The translations under genes and the position numbers were made by a program. 64,000 bases of DNA from Palsa-504 sp963835775 (GTDB lineage Bacteria; Actinomycetota; Actinomycetes; Streptosporangiales; Streptosporangiaceae): contig CAWIHB010000011.1 in the NCBI GenBank assembly GCA_963835775.1, positions 62,001 to 126,000 on the forward strand, written 5' to 3'. Numbering within the stretch: the first letter of the stretch is position 1; every line of letters starts with the position of its first letter. The notes below the pieces were generated by a model. It made no database searches and was not told where the DNA came from. It saw only the letters and a program-made list of their open reading frames with translations. Of the stretch, positions 1-7,521 are shown one piece after another.

Positions 1-5
1 CTACA

Positions 6-452
6 GTGAGAATTCCGCCATTCACGGCATCGCAGGATGATCGCTGGATTCGCCAGTGGCCGCTGCGGAGCTTCCTGGAACTAGGCGCCTTTCCGGGTGC
101 CGTGCCATGCGCCCGTCTGCATGCCCGGCAAATGCTATGGGAATGGCGGCTTACCGGCCTGAGCGACATCGCTGAATTGCTTATTTCGGAGCTGGTAACG
201 AACGCGGTGCAGATATCATGCGCAGACGCGCAAACTACACCGGTACGACTATGGATGATGGCCAACCCGACGCGGATGCTGATCCTGGTGTGGGACTCCA
301 GCCCGCTACCTCCGGTGCGCAAGAGTACCAGCCAGGATGACGAGAACGGCCGTGGCCTGCTGCTGGTGGAAACCCTCAGTACGCGGTGGGACTGGTACTT
401 CCCGCCGCAACACAATGGCGGCAAGGTGGTCTGGTGCGAGCTACAGACTTAA
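6..452 (+). CDS. ATP-binding protein, RsbW/SpoIIAB-like HATPase
   Basis: Single-domain GHKL ATPase of 148 residues, the form common in actinomycetes as anti-sigma or regulatory kinases. The N-box (ISELVTNAV) lies near residues 60-68, with the Asn that binds Mg-ATP, and a G-box-like GRGLLLVETL lies near residues 114-123. The C-terminus (KVVWCEL) matches the usual last strand of these proteins. No other domain is present. The GTG start is only five bases from the window edge, so a longer N-terminus cannot be excluded. The partner sigma or anti-anti-sigma factor is not in view. Family is clear; the regulated process is unknown. Confidence 0.8.
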   Translation: MRIPPFTASQDDRWIRQWPLRSFLELGAFPGAVPCARLHARQMLWEWRLTGLSDIAELLISELVTNAVQISCADAQTTPVRLWMMANPTRMLILVWDSSPLPPVRKSTSQDDENGRGLLLVETLSTRWDWYFPPQHNGGKVVWCELQT

Positions 453-489
453 CCGTCCACGCCATGGAGAACCGCGGCATGAAGAGCGC

Positions 490-711
490 ATGGAAGGAAA
501 ATCGCGCGTGACGACCAGCCCTCCACCGTACAGCGGTGCCCCATGGCAGGAGCCATCGGGACAGCAGGACGCCTACGAGCTGATGCCCGTCCTCGCCAGT
601 GCCGCAGCATTGCCGTCCAGGCCGCGGCCGGATGCGGTAGGTGTAAGGAGCTGGGTACCGGTCGACCCGGAGATCCTGCGCCGCGTGCGATCGGCCCTTG
701 ACCGGCTATGA
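490..711 (+). CDS. small hypothetical protein
   Basis: A 73-residue Pro/Ala-rich protein starting at ATG 490 (a GTG at 508 is an alternative), 38 bp after the HATPase gene. It ends in a basic amphipathic stretch (PEILRRVRSALDRL) that may be a helix. Small proteins of this kind commonly follow solitary HATPase genes in actinomycetes, so it may be co-transcribed and could be a partner; this is inference from position. No family recognised. A longer reading frame begins inside the HATPase gene, but that part is antiphase shadow. A strong hairpin follows at 744-777. Confidence 0.45.
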   Translation: MEGKSRVTTSPPPYSGAPWQEPSGQQDAYELMPVLASAAALPSRPRPDAVGVRSWVPVDPEILRRVRSALDRL

Positions 712-743
712 CCCCGAACCGCCTTGATCACTGCAGTATGCCC

Positions 744-777
744 ACGCCCCGCCGATCGGGCAGGTTCGGCGGGGCGT
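744..777. terminator. bidirectional hairpin terminator
   Basis: A perfect 11-bp inverted repeat (ACGCCCCGCCG ... CGGCGGGGCGT) with a 12-nt loop sits between the convergent genes ending at 711 (+) and 802 (-). There is no T-tract, as is usual in high-GC actinobacteria. Confidence 0.7.
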
Positions 778-801
778 CAGCCTCTTTGACAAGAGCCTGG
801 G

Positions 802-1215
802 TTAGTCCGTGGCAGAACCGTGGATGCGTTCTTGCTGCTCGGCATTCACCTCGGCCCACGATGGGTGGTCGCGGTCTACGACTACCGGCCGCTCAACGTC
901 CGGGATCAGCTCCTCGTCCTCGTCCTCGTCCTCGTCGTCTTCGCCTGGCGGTGGAAGTGAACCGTTCCTGTGATTGATGATCTCTTCAGCCTGGAGGCGG
1001 GCGGCGGTCAGCCGTCCCGCCTTTGCCAGGTATCCCTCGCCCGGCCGGTCGTCGCCGGCCAGTTCCTCGGCCAGCCTGGCCCGCATGGTCAATCCGAGCC
1101 TGACCGCGGCGAGGTCGGCATCCAGGTCATCGACCTGCTCATACCACGGTGGGCCGAACCAGGGCCACAGGAGCTGGCACCACCACGGCAGCTCGTCGTG
1201 CGGCTTCGTGCTCAT
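802..1215 (-). CDS. hypothetical acidic protein of mobile-element operon
   Basis: A 137-residue protein, last gene of a three-gene minus-strand operon. It overlaps the DUF2637 gene by 4 bp (ATGA, 1212-1215), so it is probably translationally coupled. It has a Trp-rich start (WWCQLLWPWFGPPWYEQ), a middle helix with Arg/Ala/Glu that could be coiled coil (residues about 30-80), and an acidic run of Glu/Asp at about residues 91-102. No family is recognised. Its place beside a Spd-like transfer protein suggests a gene of an integrated conjugative element or plasmid. Confidence 0.6.
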   Translation of the reverse strand: MSTKPHDELPWWCQLLWPWFGPPWYEQVDDLDADLAAVRLGLTMRARLAEELAGDDRPGEGYLAKAGRLTAARLQAEEIINHRNGSLPPPGEDDEDEDEDEELIPDVERPVVVDRDHPSWAEVNAEQQERIHGSATD

Positions 1216-1817
1216 GCTGCCTCGCTCTCGGGCCGGTGACCATTGCCGCCCGCGGTGACCTGGGCGACGAGCTGGCTCACCCTGCGCCGGGACAGGCCGA
1301 ACCGCTCGGCCATGGCCCGCTGGCTCGGCGGTGCACCCGCCGCGACCGACGCCGCGTAGGCCGCCTGCACCGTCTGCTCCACATCACCTGGCACTGTCGG
1401 CACGGCTGGCACGCCGGTGGCCGCGCGTGGCCCGCGCGAGCGGCGCACGAGCTGCGTGGCGATCTCCACCGTGCCGATGAACGCGACCGCGGGCCAGGCC
1501 GAGATCAGCGCCCCGAGCAGCCCGTACCCCGCCCCGTAGGCGATGTTCGCGCCAATGGTGGCAGCGATGCCGAGCCACAGCATGAACCGGGCAAGCCTTG
1601 GCGCGTCACGGTCGTTGCGCGCCTCGTGCAACAACACGAGCGAGGCCGCCAGGATCAGCCCGTCCACGCTCAGCGGCAGCAGCCGGGCCGCCGTACCATC
1701 CTGCCCGTGCGCCCGGCCTAGCCCGTAGATGTGGGAATAGGAGACCACTGCCGCGAAGGCGGCCACGGCGCAGACCACGGCCGCCGTCGCGAGGCGGATA
1801 ACCCGGTCCCCGGTCAC
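1212..1817 (-). CDS. DUF2637 (Spd-like) membrane protein
   Basis: A 201-residue protein with four hydrophobic segments over residues about 5-120 (RLATAAVVCAVAAFAAVV; LLPLSVDGLILAASLVLL; FMLWLGIAATIGANIAYGAG; LISAWPAVAFIGTVEIA). This pattern and the SHIYGLGRAHGQDG loop are typical of DUF2637 proteins encoded on actinomycete integrative conjugative elements and linear plasmids, where related Spd proteins help spread of the element between hyphae. The C-terminal part carries a predicted helix-turn-helix (PSQRAMAERFGLSRRRVSQLV). The chosen GTG start at 1817 overlaps the upstream stop (GTGA); an ATG at 1901 would add 28 residues overlapping the neighbour. No TraB/FtsK-like translocase or integrase is visible in the window. 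Confidence 0.75.
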   Translation of the reverse strand: MTGDRVIRLATAAVVCAVAAFAAVVSYSHIYGLGRAHGQDGTAARLLPLSVDGLILAASLVLLHEARNDRDAPRLARFMLWLGIAATIGANIAYGAGYGLLGALISAWPAVAFIGTVEIATQLVRRSRGPRAATGVPAVPTVPGDVEQTVQAAYAASVAAGAPPSQRAMAERFGLSRRRVSQLVAQVTAGGNGHRPESEAA

Positions 1818-2143
1818 CGGGCCGCCCCGCGGCTCGTCGACGAGGATGCGCTGCTGGATGCGGTGCGCGGCCGGATCTCCGAGCTGCCCCGGAAACAGCA
1901 CGGGAAGAACAGGTCATCGCTCGGCGTACTGCCCGCCGCGGGTTGGCCATCCTCCAGCACGGCCAGCTCGCGGGCCGCCACGCACACGTACCATTCGTCC
2001 GGGCCGCACTGTTCTACGATGGTTCCTGGCAGCCACGGCCACCGCTCACGGTCGCCCTGCTCCTCCTGATTCGAGCGCGGGTAGCGGACCTCGACCGGGC
2101 TCTCATCAGGGAACTTGCCGTCGTTGTCCTCGTCTTCGTACAT
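1814..2143 (-). CDS. hypothetical protein, first gene of DUF2637 operon
   Basis: A 109-residue acidic protein (begins MYEDEDNDGKFPDESPVEVRYPRS) with a central GTIVEQCGPDEWYVCVAARELAVLEDG-like stretch resembling a small beta-barrel, then a Ser/Arg-rich tail. Similar short acidic proteins precede Spd-type genes in actinomycete mobile elements. It overlaps the next gene by 4 bp (GTGA, 1814-1817). A good ribosome-binding site (AAGGAGCC) lies just before the ATG, and copy 1 of the ~43-bp repeat lies only 15 bp upstream, where the promoter should be. Function unknown. Confidence 0.6.
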   Translation of the reverse strand: MYEDEDNDGKFPDESPVEVRYPRSNQEEQGDRERWPWLPGTIVEQCGPDEWYVCVAARELAVLEDGQPAAGSTPSDDLFFPCCFRGSSEIRPRTASSSASSSTSRGAAR

Positions 2144-2157
2144 GCCGGCTCCTTCCA

Positions 2158-2219
2158 GGAGCCAGGCGGATAATGTGTGTCATTATCGTTTGCACCGTGG
2201 ACTATGACCGCATTCGTAG
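2158..2219 (-). repeat. HNH-tail repeat, copy 1
   Basis: The core at 2158-2200 shares about 40 of 43 bases with copies at 3116 and 4091. It contains the palindrome ATAATG-TGTGT-CATTAT. On the minus strand the flanking sequence reads YECGHSPRCKR then TAA TGA, the same truncated zinc-binding HNH tail as the pseudogene at 4116-4824. It is therefore the relic 3' end of a second DUF222/HNH gene. Confidence 0.7.
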
Positions 2220-2358
2220 ATATAACGGCTGAGCTGGTCAAACATCATCTGGCTGCTGCCCGAGCCTGAGGGGTTCTGCCGCGCGTCGGCAGAAGTCCCA
2301 TGGATGCGTACCGCTGGCCTCGCACTTTCCCTGGATGGCAGAAGTCTGCTATACAATC

Positions 2359-2364
2359 TATACT
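2359..2364 (+). promoter_or_regulatory. candidate -10 box of vapBC
   Basis: TATACT at 2359-2364 lies only six bases before the vapB ATG at 2371, inside an AT-rich imperfect repeat (CTATACAATCTATAC). A transcript from here would be leaderless, which is common for actinobacterial toxin-antitoxin operons, and the repeat could be the VapBC autoregulatory operator. Inferred from sequence only. Confidence 0.45.
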
Positions 2365-2370
2365 TCTTCC

Positions 2371-2622
2371 ATGGCGCTGAGCATCAAGAGTGACGAGGCG
2401 GACCAGCTCGCCAGGGAGCTGGCTGCGGAGACAGGCGAGACGCTGACCGAGGCCGTCGTGATCGCGCTCAGGGAGCGACTCGATCGTGAGCACGCCAGGC
2501 ACGTGGCCAGCATGAGGACGCGACTGGCGCGCCTGGCGGACGATGTGGCGGCCCTGCCGGTTGCCGATAGCCGGGCGCCAGAGGAGATCATCGGCTACGA
2601 CGATGCTGGCCTGCCGCGTTGA
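2371..2622 (+). CDS. vapB: VapB-family type II antitoxin
   Basis: An 83-residue protein of the PSK/Rv0623-like VapB family. The N-terminal ribbon-helix-helix (MALSIKSDEADQLARELA, then GETLTEAVVIALRERLDRE) binds DNA; the C-terminal tail (PEEIIGYDDAGLPR) is the typical peptide that blocks the PIN toxin. The start is the ATG at 2371, where similarity begins; an upstream in-frame start at 2335 would overlap the promoter-like sequence. It precedes vapC with the stop codon overlapping a possible TTG start. Autorepression by the VapBC complex is expected from the family. Confidence 0.9.
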   Translation: MALSIKSDEADQLARELAAETGETLTEAVVIALRERLDREHARHVASMRTRLARLADDVAALPVADSRAPEEIIGYDDAGLPR

Positions 2623-2630
2623 CGCAGCCG

Positions 2631-3047
2631 ATGCGCGGGAGCCTTGTCGTCGACACGTCGGCAGCCGCAGCAGTCATCCTCGGCGAACCGGGGTGCGATG
2701 AACTCGCGATCCACCTAGAGAACGCCCTCGCGCGGCTGATGCCTGCCGCCATCCGAGTCGAGCTGGGCATCGTCATTGAGGCCAGGCTCTGGCCCGCTGG
2801 GCAAGACGTTGCTGACCGGTTCCTTCGTGACGCGAAGATCGACATCGTGCCTGTTGACGCAGACCTGGCCGCCCGAGCGATGAGCGGCTGGCGGCGATAT
2901 GGCAAAGGGCGTCATCCAGCCGGGCTCAATTTCGGTGACTGCTTCACATACGCGCTCGCCGAACGAACCGGGCACCCCATACTGTGCATCGGTGATGACT
3001 TCGCCGCCACCAGTATTGCCGTGGTGCGCCCCCGGGCCGGGGCCTGA
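2631..3047 (+). CDS. vapC: VapC-family PIN-domain toxin
   Basis: PIN-domain ribonuclease, 138 residues from ATG 2631 (a TTG at 2619 overlapping the vapB stop adds four residues). The acidic metal-binding residues are all present: Asp in SLVVDTSA, Glu in RVELG, Asp in LNFGDCFTYALA, and Asp in CIGDDFAATS. Family members cut tRNA or rRNA when freed of VapB. No sign of inactivation, so the module looks intact. It lies between copies 1 and 2 of the HNH-tail repeat. Confidence 0.9.
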   Translation: MRGSLVVDTSAAAAVILGEPGCDELAIHLENALARLMPAAIRVELGIVIEARLWPAGQDVADRFLRDAKIDIVPVDADLAARAMSGWRRYGKGRHPAGLNFGDCFTYALAERTGHPILCIGDDFAATSIAVVRPRAGA

Positions 3048-3386
3048 TCCAGCGTAGCCATGTCGGTCCGCAGCAGGGTCTGTCCAGGCGCCGACTGACT
3101 GTACCGCGTTGGCTGGGAGCCAGACCGACGAAGTGTGTCATTATCGTTTGCACGATGGCTCCTGCCAGTACTCACATGTCTCACCAGTGAGTTCGCGGCA
3201 CTGTGGTACTGGCTAGGTTCCGCCCGCGTCGAGCATCTTCCGCATAGGCTCGGCGTCGCCACGCATGATCGCGGTGGAGGCCTCGATGTTCCGCGCGGCG
3301 TCGAGGTGCCAGGAGCGTGAACCCCCCGTCAGGAAACATGCCCCTGCCCGAACCAGGGGCGCGACGAGATATGACAGCATGACTGT
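3048..3386. other. intergenic stretch with HNH-tail copy 2
   Basis: No intact gene. It contains repeat copy 2. On the minus strand around 3220-3325 there is a short open stretch (DAARNIEAST, MRKMLDAGG) that resembles decayed coding sequence, but no family can be assigned. The last 40 bases hold the start region of the Uma2 gene. Confidence 0.5.
3116..3179 (-). repeat. HNH-tail repeat, copy 2
   Basis: The core 3116-3158 is the most diverged copy: the left palindrome arm is altered (CGAAG instead of ATAATG). The minus strand still reads TCEYWQEPSCKR followed by TAA TGA, so it is the decayed 3' end of another HNH gene, with an in-frame stop just upstream. The shared sequence after the stop codons matches copies 1 and 3. 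Confidence 0.65.
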
Positions 3387-3986
3387 GTGAGCATGCGAGT
3401 GCCCGAGCAGGAAACGCGACTGGAAGCCGAGGAGTACCTCGCCGCGTCGCCGGACGCCTTCGGCGATATCGAGGTCGTTGATGGGCTCGTGGTCTACAGC
3501 ATGGCGCAGTCAGAGTTGCATGACCTCGTGGTGCGTCGGCTGGCCGCAGCTCTGGAGAACGCCCGTCCGGCTGAGGGACCGTGCTTCCGGGTCAGCTCGG
3601 ATGTCGCGGTAAGGTTCGCGGACGCCGCGAGTTCGTCGGCCGACCGCAGGCTCAACATCCGGTACCCCGACATCATCCTGCGCGACTGTGACCCCTATGA
3701 CGTGAACACCGTACAGGATCACATCCAGCTCATCGTCGAGGTGACCTCGGAGGCGACCGTCGAGATCGACACCACGGCCAAGCGTCTCCAGTACGCCGCC
3801 GCTGGGGTTCCGGGATATCTGGTCATCCATTTCGGCAAGGACTGGGCGCGGATCAGCGAGATTGAGGAGTATCGCCTCGACTGGTCTGGCCGCCGGTACG
3901 TCGCGCACGCCGTGCACCGCCGGGCGCTGATACTGGATGAGCCGCTTCGCCTCACTGTGACGTTCGAGGACCTCCAGCGTCCTTGA
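3387..3986 (+). CDS. Uma2 family (DUF820) PD-(D/E)XK nuclease-like protein
   Basis: A 199-residue Uma2/DUF820 protein. The N-terminus has the usual LEAEEYLAASPD and VDGLVVYSMAQSELHDLVVRRL pattern. The PD-(D/E)XK signature is visible as RYPDIILRD, then IVEVTSEATVEID, then TAKRLQYAAAGVPGYLVI. These proteins are abundant in cyanobacteria and actinomycetes, often on mobile regions; their biological role is unsettled. The GTG at 3387 and the ATG at 3393 are both possible starts. It lies between repeat copies 2 and 3 and runs opposite to the HNH pseudogene. Confidence 0.85.
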   Translation: MSMRVPEQETRLEAEEYLAASPDAFGDIEVVDGLVVYSMAQSELHDLVVRRLAAALENARPAEGPCFRVSSDVAVRFADAASSSADRRLNIRYPDIILRDCDPYDVNTVQDHIQLIVEVTSEATVEIDTTAKRLQYAAAGVPGYLVIHFGKDWARISEIEEYRLDWSGRRYVAHAVHRRALILDEPLRLTVTFEDLQRP

Positions 3987-4090
3987 AGTCATGGACGGAG
4001 CAGGTACCAGCCTGCGGCCGTGCGCGCTGCGGCGGCAAGCGCGGTCAGCGACGCTGGCCTCCGGCATCCCAGCGGCCAGTAGCGCACCGC

Positions 4091-4133
4091 GGAGCTAGGC
4101 GGACAATGTGTGTCATTATCGCTTGCACCGTGG
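4091..4133 (-). repeat. HNH-tail repeat, copy 3
   Basis: This copy is still attached to recognisable HNH gene sequence (minus strand RTCECGLAPRCKR then TAA TGA). It differs from copy 1 by a few bases (GGAGCTAGGCGGACAATG versus GGAGCCAGGCGGATAATG). It marks the point where the HNH gene ends prematurely, just before the final His-rich part of the normal domain. Confidence 0.7.
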
Positions 4134-4824
4134 GGCCAGCCCACATTCGCAGGTGCGGCCGCCCTTGTCCCAGGCGAGCGTGTGGTCCAGGTCGCATCGG
4201 GCGGTGTGCCGCCGCTCGCAGCTTCCCGTAGGTCAGTGTCCCGGCGGTCTCGGCCAGCTCGGCGTCGGCCTTGGCCGCGTCCTCATCGGACAGGATGCTG
4301 GTCTCTTCCACGATGATCCGCAGCTTGACCGAATCCAGCGTCCCGGTGCCCAGCGCGGCAAAGCTGCGGGGCAGCCGCTCAGCAACGGTGGAGGCGTATT
4401 CCATCTGCCCGGCCGCGGCGTTGTAGGTCAGATGAAGTTCATCGGCCAGCTCGTCGGCAGCGAACTCGCCCCGGGGGCCGCGGGCCTCGGCCCGGCGGGC
4501 GAACTCACGGGTCGCGGCCATCGTGACCCAGACCGACCAGGATTGCTGCTTCTTGCCCGCGGCGATGAACCCGACCAGCTGGTCGTCTGACAGCCCGGCC
4601 ACACCGGACCCGCGCTGTCCTCCGATCAGTTCCATCAGCGTGGCGGTCATCGCGCCGGGCGGCTGGTCCGGGGCCGGGCCGGACTGGCCGAACTGGTCCG
4701 GGTCGAACTCTTCGGCGGGCAGGCACAGGAACAGGCCCTGCTCCGGCCCGGCCTCGGGAAACGGGGACTCGTCAGGCTCCTCGCCATCGTCCTCGTCTGG
4801 ATCGGGGAACGGGTCCTGGTGCAT
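4116..4824 (-). pseudogene. DUF222/HNH endonuclease gene, broken
   Basis: DUF222-HNH proteins (the REP13E12-type family of actinobacteria) are normally 400-500 residues. Here the N-terminal DUF222 part reads well from ATG 4824 (DQLVGFIAAGKKQQSW, ELHLTYNAAAGQMEYA, DEDAAKADAELAE) to KLRAAAHR near 4200. The sequence then jumps to the HNH motif in another frame (RCDLDHTLAWDKGG, RTCECGLAPRCKR, stop at 4116). So there is an internal deletion with frameshift, and the C-terminal end is also missing. The first frame would run on to 4045 as missense. Almost certainly not a working nuclease. Confidence 0.75.
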
Positions 4825-5112
4825 CAGCCACCGTCCGTTCGGGAGAAAGATCTGAACACTCCGTGCCTACAATTATAGCATTAAGATGCACGCAGATGGC
4901 ATGATTACGAACAATTTTTCAGCAGAAATTACCGCCTGCGGCTGCGTCGGCCCTAAGGCCAGGACACCGTAAGTGGACTCGGCGCTCGACAGCCCCGGAC
5001 GGGAACCCGGCAGCCCTCACCGCTAATTGGCCGAGCGCTATCCTCCCCGGCTTAGCCGCGCCTGGACCGGGTCCGGCGACGCGGAGCGTAGGATCCTGAT
5101 CGCGAAGACCGG
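4825..5112. other. intergenic, AT-rich patch, no gene seen
   Basis: The first ~90 bases (4850-4925) are unusually AT-rich for this window (for example TTATAGCATTAAGATG, ACAATTTTTCAGCAG) and may hold the promoter of the former HNH gene. The rest has no convincing reading frame. Confidence 0.5.
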
Positions 5113-5332
5113 ATGGGGAGGGAAACGACCGACATGACGCCAATGCGCTGGTCTTCAGCCCGGATGGTCGGCTGCTGGCCACCGCCGGATCAGACGGAAC
5201 GGCCCGGCTGTGGGCGGTCGGCTTTCCTGCCAACCTGCTGGGCGCCGTATGCGCCGTGGCGGGCACCGCCCTGACCCCCGCGCAGTGGAACCTCTCGTCC
5301 AGTCCGTGTCCTACCAGCCCACGTGCCCATAG
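5113..5332 (+). pseudogene. C-terminal remnant of a WD40-repeat protein
   Basis: Reading from 5136, the text DANALVFSPDGRLLATAGSD and GTARLWAV is one WD40 blade, followed by NLLGAVCAVAGTALTPAQW, the usual C-terminal end of actinobacterial WD40/NTPase or kinase-WD40 proteins. Near 5290 the frame shifts: the expected last residues VSYQPTCP and a TAG stop (5330-5332) appear in a different frame. There is no start codon or upstream blade, so only the tail of the gene remains. It lies back to back with the end of the kinase gene below. Confidence 0.7.
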
Positions 5333-5418
5333 TCGCTTCCCCGGCCTCAGAACGTGTACTTCCTGAACATCTTTTCGCCATCAAATCGGCGGCTGGGCCG
5401 GCGCTGGCCATAGAACGG

Positions 5419-7107
5419 TCAGCTGAATGGGTAGACGTAAGCGGACATGCCGACGTCTCCCCACTGAAGAGCAACGGCGCTGCCGGGCCATGGCACATTG
5501 TGGAATGTCGCGAACGATGTGTGGGTGCCTCCCGGCGGCACCGTCACCGCCAGGTCGGGGTCCTCGCTGCAGGTCGTGCTCTGGGCCGGGACCGTGCCGT
5601 CGTCACCTTTACCACCAGACATGTTCTCTGCGACAAACGAGGCGTCCGGCCAGTCGCCTGGGCAGCTCAAGGTCTGGTCGGAGGACGAGAAGTTGGTGTA
5701 CGTGATATACGCAGTCCAGTAGAGCGGCACGCCGGATGAGTACGGCTGCACAACCGATTCTGTCCAGACGACTTTGAACACGCCGCTGAGATCGCTGTTG
5801 ATCACAGCGTTCGGGCCGGCATAGGTGCCTGCCTTCGTGCACCCGGTCCCGTCCGGCTCACACACGGTGGCGGGCGGCGCCGAAGGCGGCGAGGTCGGTG
5901 TCGGCGATGGTGAAAGCGAGGTCGGTGTCGGCGATGGTGAGAGCGAGGTCGGTGTCGGCGACGGTGAAAGCGAGGTCGGTGTCGGCGACGGTGAGAGCGA
6001 GGTCTGCGGAAGCGAGGTCGGCGACGGCGACGGCTGAAGGGAGACGGGCTGTGCTGCCGCTACGGGATGGTCCGGGGCGGTGGGCCGTTGTGAGCCGGTG
6101 GCGGCGAGCGCGGTGCTTGCCGCCGCGGCCGCGACCACGACGCCGGCCGCGATGGCAGCCTTGACCGGGCTGAGGTGCCGCAATCTTATGCGCCGGCGCA
6201 GAGGGATCCGGTGCACGGTGCTGCCCTGCACCGTAGGCGGCGGGCCGGACGGCCACAATGCCGCAAGCAGCAGCGCCGCCTCGCTCAGGTGAGACCGGCC
6301 GCGATCGTGCCAGCCTCGGCCGTAAGCGCCTGATGCGGCGGTAGCGAGTTCGGAGACAAAGGCGGTCGCGTCAGTCGGCCTGCGCTGGGGGTCCTTGGCC
6401 ATCCCAGCGGCCACCAGCGGCTGGAGCGGTCCGGGCAGCGGGTCAAGGGGCACCGGCTCGGAGCGATGCTGACGGAGCAGCTCACCGGGTTCTCCGCTGA
6501 AGGGCGGGCGGCCGGTGAGGCACTCGTAGAAGGTGGCGGTGGCAGCGTAAATATCGCTAGCCGGGCTAGCCAGAGCGTCGGCCATCTGCTCGGGCGCCGC
6601 GTATGCCAGCGTGCCGGCCGGGACCGGGTGGTCACCGGTGCGTGCCGCGATGCCGAAGTCAGTCAGCTTACTGATGCCGTCGCCGTTGACCAGCACGTTC
6701 TCCGGCTTGTAGTCCCGGTGCACGACACCGCGGCGGTGCGCCGCCGCCAGGCCAAGCAGCGAGCCCTGCAGCACGGCCAGGGCCGCCTCCGCGGTGGTCT
6801 TGCCCCGGAAATTCAGGATGTCGCGCAGCGAGACGCCGGCGATGAGTTCCATGACGATGGCCGCGCCTGCGGGTGATTCGACGTATTCATACAGCCGGAC
6901 GACGTTCGGGTCGTCCAGGGCGGCCAGGACGGTTGCCTCGCCGCGGAACATCTCGGTGAATCCGGGATCGGCGAGCAGGTCATCGCGCAGGTATTTGATC
7001 GCTACCAGGGTGCCTGACGCGTCGTGCTTGGCTAGCATAACGTTGCCGAACCCGCCTGAGCCGATGCCCTTCAGCTCGGTGTATCCGGGAACCTTCCATT
7101 CCGGCAT
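5419..7107 (-). CDS. membrane-anchored serine/threonine protein kinase
   Basis: Hanks-type (PknB-like) kinase of 562 residues. The kinase domain spans about residues 9-265: Gly-loop GSGGFG at 16-21, ATP-anchoring Lys38 (VAIK), catalytic loop HRDYKPEN with Asp132, and DFG with Asp150. APE appears as APEQ. A hydrophobic segment near residues 318-340 should cross the membrane. It is followed by a Ser/Pro/Thr linker containing four copies of a nine-residue SLSPSPTPT repeat, and an extracellular domain of about 150 residues with four Cys and a beta-rich WTAYITYTNFSSSDQTLSCPGDW region. The external domain is unrecognised and probably senses a ligand. It sits alone in the accessory island. Confidence 0.9.
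   Translation of the reverse strand: MPEWKVPGYTELKGIGSGGFGNVMLAKHDASGTLVAIKYLRDDLLADPGFTEMFRGEATVLAALDDPNVVRLYEYVESPAGAAIVMELIAGVSLRDILNFRGKTTAEAALAVLQGSLLGLAAAHRRGVVHRDYKPENVLVNGDGISKLTDFGIAARTGDHPVPAGTLAYAAPEQMADALASPASDIYAATATFYECLTGRPPFSGEPGELLRQHRSEPVPLDPLPGPLQPLVAAGMAKDPQRRPTDATAFVSELATAASGAYGRGWHDRGRSHLSEAALLLAALWPSGPPPTVQGSTVHRIPLRRRIRLRHLSPVKAAIAAGVVVAAAAASTALAATGSQRPTAPDHPVAAAQPVSLQPSPSPTSLPQTSLSPSPTPTSLSPSPTPTSLSPSPTPTSLSPSPTPTSPPSAPPATVCEPDGTGCTKAGTYAGPNAVINSDLSGVFKVVWTESVVQPYSSGVPLYWTAYITYTNFSSSDQTLSCPGDWPDASFVAENMSGGKGDDGTVPAQSTTCSEDPDLAVTVPPGGTHTSFATFHNVPWPGSAVALQWGDVGMSAYVYPFS
5891..5998. repeat. 27-bp tandem repeat in kinase linker
   Basis: Four direct copies of a 27-bp unit (5891, 5918, 5945, 5972), with only T/C and A/G changes. 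They encode the nine-residue Ser-Pro-Thr linker repeat between the kinase membrane segment and the external domain. The unit length keeps the frame. Confidence 0.9.
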
Positions 7108-7521
7108 GCCGATCCGCCCCCCTTGGCGTCAGTCCGGGCCGCGAGGCCGGACACCGTGTCCTTATGGGTCTACGGTGACCGTCCCGGCCGAAGCATTGCT
7201 GGTCGTTTGGCCATCACCTTTATCAGTCGGCGCCGCAGGACCAGGTACGGATGACCTTTCATCATCTGGTCCACCTCATGCCCACCTGATGCGGCGTTTC
7301 GGTATCACGGCAAATCATGACTCCGGAATCGGGGATAAATACTGCCCCCGGGCCCGCAACCTGATTGCTCGAGTCTGGCACCAGAACCATCAGATGGTCA
7401 ACGGCCTCATAGCCGTCATGCATTAGCCGCTCGAAATTTGGATAGCACGGCGCAATCCCGCTTTAGTTTCGGAACCGACGGCAAGATCGGTTAATACTAG
7501 TTACGATGAGGTATCGCTCGT
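7108..7521. other. intergenic region upstream of the kinase
   Basis: About 410 bases without a credible gene. Base composition falls toward 55-60% GC between 7290 and 7500 (GGGGATAAATACTGC, GGTTAATACTAGTTACG), as expected for promoter DNA or for decayed mobile-element sequence. No inverted-repeat ends of an insertion sequence were seen. Confidence 0.5.

Noticed and set aside
3220..3325. Minus-strand stretch with DAARNIEAS, similar to the NAARNI ending of TnpB-type proteins
   Set aside because: No zinc-ribbon cysteines or RuvC motif nearby and no continuing frame; too short to call a transposon remnant.
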